A stretch of DNA of 64,000 bases from Fremontodendron californicum (Eukaryota > Streptophyta > Magnoliopsida > Malvales > Malvaceae), in assembly GCA_030761205.1 (NCBI GenBank), contig JAULJL010000048.1:3720001-3784000 (forward strand), in the 5' to 3' direction. How positions within the stretch are numbered: the first letter of the stretch is position 1; every line of letters begins with the position of its first letter. A program made the position numbers and the translations under genes. Below are positions 57,120 through 64,000 of this stretch, one piece after another. The notes below the pieces were generated by a model. That model saw only the letters and a program-made list of their open reading frames with translations. It was not told where the DNA came from and ran no database searches.

Positions 57120-57780
57120 ATTTTTTTTATTAAGCTTTGCATCTGCACCGTGTCAGCAAGCATTTGCATTATTCATGGGTATTAGCATTTGCACTATTTC
57201 ATGAGCATCTGCATTCTACCTTTACAAGTACATCCTTCATAGATATTTGCATTCGCATCATTTCAAGCAATTACATCATTTCCAGGATCATTGCATCTTC
57301 ATTGTAGTTGTAATTACACCTTTCTTGAACTGTTTACATAAACACGATTCGTAGGAGTATCTGTATCTTTTCATGAAGCATTTGTATCATTATTGATCTT
57401 CGCATTTGCATCAATCCAAGACATCTGTATTTGTATTTAGAAGCACTTTTATCAATCCAAGACATTTGCATCTGCATTTAAAAGCATTTGCATCAATCCA
57501 AGACATCTTCATCTGTATTTAGAAGCATTTGCATCAATCCATGACATCTGCATCTACATTTAGAAGCATTTGCATCAATCCAAGACATCTGCATCTGCAT
57601 CAAGAAGTATGTGTATCAACTCAAGACATTTGCATTTGCACCATGAAGCATTTGCATCTTACTTAATATTTGCATCTGCATTAAGAAGCAGTTGCATCAA
57701 TTGAAGACATTTGCATTTGCACCATGAAGCATTTGCATTTTATTTTGCATTAATCCAGGACATCTGCATCAAGAAATACT
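57120..57780 (+). repeat. 41-bp tandem array in the 3' region
   Basis: The unit is built on AGCATTTGCATCAATCCAAG followed by ACATCTGCATCTG. Starts of TCAATCC lie at 57411, 57452, 57493, 57534 and 57575, exactly 41 bp apart. The flanking parts (57120-57400 and 57600-57780) are more degenerate versions of the same words. Confidence 0.9.
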
Positions 57781-58020
57781 GTTTGACAATTTATCTTGAT
57801 TGAAGGTTCCATAAGTGGGCATCAGTGAAAAGTTGAAAACTCCGTCATGAAGTCAAATAGTCCATGAATTTCAAAGAAACCATGGATTAGTAATCATAAC
57901 ACAATCATTTGATTGCATTCATCCTTGGGAAACATACAAGCATTTGCAAAGCATGTCATTCTCATCATTGCATTTAGCTAACATTGTAGGAATCATGGAA
58001 AACTCTATTTTAAAAATCGA

Positions 58021-58560
58021 ACTCGTTCTGCTTCTCAAATGAGTCGAGCCCCGAGACCAACGTCGAGGTATGCTCCTTTTGTTTTTTCAAAATTAATTTT
58101 ATTTTCCAAATGAGTCGAGCCCCAAGACCATCATCGAGGTATTTCCTTTTGTTTTAAATCGAATTCATTCTGTTTTATCAAATGAGTCAAGCCTCGAGGC
58201 CATCGTCGAGGTATTTCCTTTTGTTTTAAATCGAATTCATTCTGTTTTATCAAATGAGTCGAGCCCCGAGACCATCGTCAATGTATTTTCCTTTTGTTTT
58301 AAATCGAATTCATTCTGTTTTATCAAATGAGTCGAGCCCCGAGACCATCGTCGAGGTATTTCCTTTTGTTTTAAATCGAATTTATTCTGTTTTATCAAAT
58401 GAGTCAAGCGCCGAGACAATCGTCGAGGTATTTCCTTTTGTTTTAAATCGAATTCATTCTGTTTTATCAAATGAGTCGAGCCTGGAGACCATCGTCGAGG
58501 TATTTCCTTTTGTTTTAGAACTCGTTCTGCTTCTTAACTGAGTCAAATATTTTGTTTTAA
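58021..58560 (+). repeat. 72-bp tandem array in the 3' region
   Basis: The unit has CAAATGAGTCGAGCCCCGAG, ACCATCGTCGAGGTATTTCC and TTTTGTTTTAAATCG. AAATGAGTC starts at 58037, 58108, 58180, 58252, 58325, 58397 and 58469, that is 71-73 bp apart, with a degraded eighth unit. Since 72 is a multiple of 3 it creates repetitive open frames on both strands; these are not genes. Confidence 0.92.
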
Positions 58561-58772
58561 AATCGAATTTGTTTCCTTAAGACGGGTCGAGCCTTGATTA
58601 GTCAGGGAACTCAATTTAAGGACAATATCTTCAATTTACAGCTTTTTCAAAAAAAAATGAAAAAATGATGATGATTGAAAACCCCTTTCCCTTTTATTCA
58701 TATGCGATTTCACTAACCGGACAAAATTAGTGTTTGTTTATCTTTGCCTAATTCCTGATTCTCAGCAATAGC

Positions 58773-58786
58773 CAAAGAGGGGCAGC
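58773..58786 (+). promoter_or_regulatory. Polypurine tract before LTR 2
   Basis: CCAAAGAGGGGCAGC directly precedes the TGTAGACACC start of the second LTR. A purine-rich stretch here primes plus-strand DNA synthesis in LTR retrotransposons. Confidence 0.7.
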
Positions 58787-61700
58787 TGTAGACACCTAAT
58801 TTTGTCCGGACCACTAAATCAGGTATGTTTTCTTCCTAAAGTGATGTTTCAGAATGCAAAAAGACATTTCTCACCATGCAGGTGGTGCTCCGATACTTAG
58901 TTTAAGAAAGCAGACATAAAAAGTCAATCTTAAAAAAATCAACCCCAAAAAATTCAACCCCTAAAAGTCAACTACTAAAAAAGTCAACCTACTTTCAAAA
59001 TCAAGATTTGAAGTTCAATTGAAAAATGGTGAAAGAATGTTGATAATCAGAGGTCTACATTGAAAGATATGGAGTTCGATATTTGGGTTACGGAGATTCA
59101 GTAGAAAGGAAACCTTAGTTCTGGAAATTTAGGAAAAAATGCTTAAACGATCAAATTGGTCAGAATTGAAGGTTCCGAATGAAAGATAAGCACTGACTAC
59201 AGGTAATGGAGAAGCTACTTGGAAGAAAATTGAAGGAAAAGTCAATTCGGAAGAAAACCGAGAATTAGGGTTTTTGGTGGATTTTGGTGAAATTGGGAAA
59301 AATTGCAGAAATGGCCCGATTGGATAAGACTAAAACCCCTAATTGATGAGGAGTGAGTAAACAAGGATAGCCCAAGGCTCAGTTTGAAGTAATTCCGAGA
59401 AAAGAGCCGATTGGAGGAAAAACGAAAAAACGAGGAGATTCCCTATGCTGAAAAGAGGAAAAATCAAAACGGAAGGGAATTTGATCGTAAAAATTGGGCG
59501 TTTTTGGACCAACTCCAATTCAATATATGACAAAGGCCAAGAAAATCTGAAAATCGGACTTGTTTTGTGCAAAACCGGGCTTTGGAGACAAAAGGACAAA
59601 ACTGGAAAAATCGAGAAAAATAACAAATGAGCTCCAAAATTTTTGAAAATTTGTAGATCTCATTTTTAAATTATTTAGAAGAGATTGGTGAAGAAAAATC
59701 TGGATTCGGAGCTTGTTTAAAAATGGTGAAAGTTCGAGTGCGCAAAAGGGAAATTTTGGAAGAAAAAATCCAAATAAATAGCAAATGGGATCGAAAAATT
59801 TTGAAAACCTCCAGAATTCAGTTTTTTATTATTTTTGAAGTATTAAAAAAAATAAATTTTTAATTTGGAGTTCGTTTGCTATTTATTTAGGCTTGGGGGT
59901 CAAAAAAGTTATTTTACCCAAGAAACAGAAAATGGCTTTTCTTGCTTTTAAAAAAAATGAAGCACGGGCTGGAAGAGAAAGGGTCAGCCGACCAAGGCCC
60001 AATGAAGGGTAGATATTTTCTGATCTTTCATCAAAGGGCCAAGGGTGAAGAGGAAGGTAGTTATTTTTTGTGATCAAGCCTTTGAATTTGCAACACATAG
60101 ACCAATGGTTGGAGAGGGATCCTATTTATGACATCATAATCCAAGGGCTGATGGTTCTAATCTAATGGTGGGTTTTTTACATAGAAGGCATCTTAAGTGA
60201 TAGCCATTGGATGAAAAATAACTACCTTCCTTCTAAAAGGAAGGCCATTCGGCCAAGGCTATATTGAAGGGGGGCTGAGCAGTTTTTCATTAGGTTTGGA
60301 GGCTGAAGCAATAGCTGAGGAGAAAAAGAGAGAAAAAAGAAAGGAAAAAGAGAGGAGAAAAAATGAGGAAGAAAGGAAGGGTTTTAGCATTTTTCTTCTT
60401 GATTTGGAAAGCTAGAGCAAGGTAGCTATGCTCTTTCATGTTTATTTTTCATATTTTATTAACATGATCTTGCTTGTTGATTGATTTTTCTTATTTTTCA
60501 TGAAATAACTTATTTCTAAAGAGATACCATTTTTTTTTAAAAGAAAGTATAAAAAACGACAATCTTACATACTTGTTTTTCACCGTGGCCGAATGGTTTA
60601 CTTTGTTTTTATATGATTTTTTCTTTTGTATTTTTTATCTTGTTCGTGAGATTAGTTATGGTAGGTTAGTTTACTTGTCTTAGATTATCTTGATTTGTGG
60701 TAGGTTAGCTTGATTGTGGTTGTTTAATAATATACCATGCTATGTGTTTGAGGAAATACCTTGCTAAACAACATAAGACCATTTGGCCATGCTAGTTTTT
60801 AAATTACCATTTTTTTTGTGTATTAACTTGCTTAGTATGTTTCCATTCATGTTTACATATTTAGACCATGCCTTGTGTTTGTTATATTGTCATTGACATG
60901 TTTATGAGTCATGTTAGTTACCATGTTTGCATTATTATCGTGTTTGTTACCATGTGTTTGTGTTATTGTTTGGCTAAGATTATATCTTGTTTTGTTTTTA
61001 TGACCATTCGGCCATTAGGGTCCATTTTACTTTGTGGATACATTTTCAATTTGGTTATTTGATAGGTTTGCATTTCATGCCATAACATTGTGTATTATGA
61101 TTTTTTTTTGCCATGTGTTTGTGTCATTTGCTAGGTAGGATTACACTAGGTTGCTTAGTGGCCATTCGGCCTCTCCATGTATCCTTGATTTGTGTATGCA
61201 TTTGCATTTTGTTTAGGTACCATTGCTTTGCATTATTATGTCATGAAATTGTGTTTGAGTTGCTGTTTGTTCATGCCTTAGTATTAGATTTATTGGTCAC
61301 TATATGCTCATGACATTTTCATACATTCTCATGACATTTAAGGTCTAGAATCATAATGGTATTGCCATGCATATTCCCATGCATATAAGGTCTTAAAATC
61401 ATATTGGTATTGCCATGCATTTGTTATGCTATTTAGGTCTTAAGCCACTTTGTATTGCCATGCATTCCATATCATTTTAAGTCTAAGTTTCATTTGCATT
61501 ATTATGCATCTCATGCGTACTTAGGTTAAGATTGCATTTATTGCCATGCAAGTTTGTTAGGTCTAGGTCATCTTTGTATTGTCAAGCATATTCCCATGCA
61601 TATAAGGTCTTAAATCATGTTGGTATTGCCATGCATTATTATGCTATTTAGGTCTTAGGTCACTTTGTATTGCCATGCATTTCATGTCATTTTAGGTCTA

Positions 61701-63872
61701 AGTTTCATCGCATTATTATGCATCTCATGCATACTTGGGTTAAGATTGCATTTATTACCATGTAAGTTTGTTAGGTCTAGGCCATATTATGTTTGCCATG
61801 CATTTTCCATACCATTTAGGTTTTGAATCATGCATTTCATGCATTCAATTGACTCTGAGTTCATGCATCTCATGTCATGCCACATGATTTATGATTTAGG
61901 CCATTCAATGGCTCAAAGTCATGCTCACTTGAGCATACTTGTGGAAAATTAAAGAGTTGTCAAATTAATTATTCTACCTTTGTATTTTTTTTACTTAGCC
62001 AATTTTTGTCTAACTTTTTAAAAGTGTTAGCTACTATTTGTGGGTCTTTAGGAGAGTCTCCAACATTTTTACTTTGATTTTTTAAATGATTTTATCAAAG
62101 GCAAAAAAATGTGTTTTGGCAAAACAGTTTTTCACCCAATACTCGGACTTTCCTGATTTTTCTGGGAAGACATCTTTAATCAGAAAATTAATCCAAATTT
62201 ATCTTGTGTAGTTCTACATGTTCTAAGTCTCCAGTATTTGTTTTAGAGTTTTTTGATTTTTTACAAATAGGTAAAAAAATCGTGATTTAAAACTGGACAG
62301 TAGAGACAGATTTGAATTCAAAAGAAAAAACGATTGTTGATTTTGGCTAAAGCATTTAGAAAGGGTTGGTTGGAAACTTTAGCTACTGTCTTAGGGTAGT
62401 TTCTAAGCCCTTTTAACCTTTAAAAATGATTTCATGATGCTCGGGTCAAGGGTGGTCAAGTCCGGGCTTTCAAACTTAGGAATTAGAGTCTTTTTCAAAG
62501 GGAATTCGGCAATGACTTATTTTTCATCCAAGATTTTCGAAATTGTTTTCAAATAATCACAAATTTTTTTTTTTGGTTTTAGAAAATTTAATTTGATATC
62601 TTTTCCTAAGGTAGCCGGATATCTTTTTAGATATACGGATTTTCTTAATTAAAGGAAAAATACACTTTCATGCATTGCATTTTCCATGTCCATACATATT
62701 TTATAATATGTGATTCTTGCTATGATAATTTCTATGGTATTGTTGTATTTTGATTTGTTTTTTTTTGGGTGATATGTTGTTTGTTATATGGTTTTAAATA
62801 TTTTATGCTATTCTATGCTTTTTATTTAGTCGTTTATTTTTGTTATATTATTTAGCATATACTATGTTCATGCATTATTATTATTATTTTTTATTTTCAT
62901 GCATATTTCATGATAGCATTATTTTATGTTTCATGACATTTCATGTCACTTAGGATATTTCATTTCATTTAGGATATTTCATTTCATTTAGAATATATTA
63001 TGTCACATAGGTCATTTCATTTCATATAGAATATACCACGATACTTAGGATATTTTATTTCATCTAGGATATACTATGCCATTTAAATTATATCATATCA
63101 TTTAGGTTGCATTATATTATCTAGACTTTGCTATGTCATTTTATTTATGTCATACATATTCATATTCATATTTTTCTTTAAAATATTTTGAAAAAGATAA
63201 TGATTTTAAATAAAACAAAGTTATTCCTAAATTAAAATAATTCATGTGTTCCGTTTCGGGTTGTCGGGGAAGATATCATCAATTATCATTGATAACGAAA
63301 TATCTTTCTTAAAACGAGAATGATTCGGGAAATTTTCTAAATAAATAAAAATTTATATATTTTGCCGAATTTTCGGGGAATGTAGAAAAATTTTGAATTA
63401 ATAAATTTCGGATCATTTTCAATTAAAAATGGAATTTTTTTTTCTTTAAATTGGGAATTAACTTGAAATACTAAATTAAAAATTGACTTTTTACCGAGAC
63501 TTGAGATAACACATGATTAATAAGGTACCATTTTATACGGGCGTTGTGGTTGTGCTAATTCTTCCCGCACGTAACCGAGTCTCGAACCCGATTCTTCGAT
63601 TTTCTCTGGTTTATAACACAGACTTGAAATTGGTTTTAAAAATGTTTTAATTAATTTTAAAATGTTTAATAAAACCGGTGTTAATAGGTGGTCAATCACA
63701 CCTTGCTAAAAAAGATTGGTGGTGACTCCATATCTTTTTCAGGGTCGTTTTCAAAAACTTCATTTTTCAAGAGGAATGAAGTCAACTTTTCTTTGGTTTT
63801 TTTTTTTTTTAATGTCATGCTTAACGAATATAGAGTCTTGCGATGAGACTTGTTATTTTTTAGGTTGCGACA
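58787..63872 (+). repeat. Second LTR (5,086 bp) of the Ogre-like element
   Basis: Starts TGTAGACACCTAATTTTGTC and ends GGTTGCGACA. It is collinear with LTR 1 throughout, including the tandem block and the ATTTCATTTAGGATA block. By eye there are about 20 differences in the first 220 bases and fewer in many later stretches, plus small indels. It is therefore not a very recent pair. Confidence 0.93.
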
Positions 63873-63875
63873 GCT

Positions 63876-64000
63876 TGGCGACTCCATTGGGGACATTAGA
63901 GTGTTAGGCCTAGAATTAGTCGTGTGTTATCAAAGTCTCGATTTTGTCGGGTTTAATTGGTATTTAATTTTATTTCCCATATTTTTTAAAATAATGAGAA
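63876..64000 (+). other. Second primer-binding site and leader
   Basis: TGGCGACTCCATTGGGGAC (63876-63894) sits three bases after LTR 2, as the first site does after LTR 1. It is followed by the same leader (GGCCTAGAATTAGTCGTGTG and onward) to the window end. A new internal region thus begins here. Confidence 0.88.

Larger units (their letters stand above)
41520..64000 (+). mobile_element. Ogre-like Ty3/Gypsy retrotransposon, tandem and pol-less, runs off the window
   Basis: There are two long LTRs (41520-46584 and 58787-63872), a primer-binding site complementary to tRNA-Arg, an extra ORF upstream of gag, a gag of the type DLCLVPDxxIPPxFxVPxFExYxGTxxPxxH, and tandem arrays next to the second LTR. 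These traits together are those of the Ogre lineage. Protease, RT-RNase H and integrase were not recognised between gag and the second LTR. All frames carry stops. After the second LTR a primer-binding site and leader follow again, so a further internal region begins. Confidence 0.88.

Noticed and set aside
58237..58541. 77- and 95-aa repetitive frames
   Set aside because: Translation of the 72-bp tandem array on both strands.
57380..58560. CRISPR-like array of regular repeats
   Set aside because: The 41-bp and 72-bp units are head-to-tail with no unique spacers, inside a plant retrotransposon.

Overview
The window is nuclear DNA of a flowering plant, probably a eudicot. It is AT-rich, has spliced genes with GT-AG introns, carries plant-only gene families (a DYW-class PPR editing factor, a dirigent protein) and is more than two-thirds plant transposable elements. 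The ORF1 family of the large retrotransposon is one I associate with Malvaceae and other woody eudicots, but I cannot fix the species.

Layout. 1-14.7 kb is the host-gene part. It holds an intronless 811-aa DYW-type PPR protein closely resembling Arabidopsis CRR22 (970-3405, +), an ESCRT-I subunit ELC/VPS23/TSG101-like (8447-9697, +) and a secreted dirigent protein (14004-14570, -). Seven copies of one small inverted-repeat element (MITE) of about 160-200 bp are scattered between these genes. Most are flanked by recognisable 8-bp target duplications, which points to the hAT superfamily.

15-17.1 kb and 39.1 kb are the two halves of a decayed LTR-retrotransposon gag. It is split by a 22-kb Mutator-like element (MULE) at 17113-39100, bounded by similar terminal inverted repeats and a perfect 9-bp target duplication (TAGTTAATT). 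The MULE encodes an apparently intact 755-aa MuDR-type transposase (two coding exons, -), an apparently intact 707-aa ULP1/C48 cysteine-protease-like protein (12 exons reconstructed by hand, all junctions in phase, +) and an intact 355-aa protein of the 'putative plant transposon protein' type (-). Its non-coding DNA is unusually structured. There are more than 40 copies of the palindrome ATGTACAT, often phased at about 20-21 bp; a GC-rich array of hairpins with a 133-bp dimeric period; and both inner and outer copies of the ends. This is the most interesting system in the window.

41.5-64 kb is an Ogre-like Ty3/Gypsy retrotransposon with 5.07-kb LTRs, a primer-binding site matching tRNA-Arg, a decayed extra ORF1 (DUF7745-like, coiled coil), a decayed gag interrupted by a 1.8-kb insertion, no recognisable pol, and tandem-repeat arrays before the second LTR. 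The second LTR is again followed by a primer-binding site and leader, so the element continues as a tandem (LTR-internal-LTR-internal) structure beyond the window.

All identities come from reading the sequence and remembered family features. No database search or alignment program was run.
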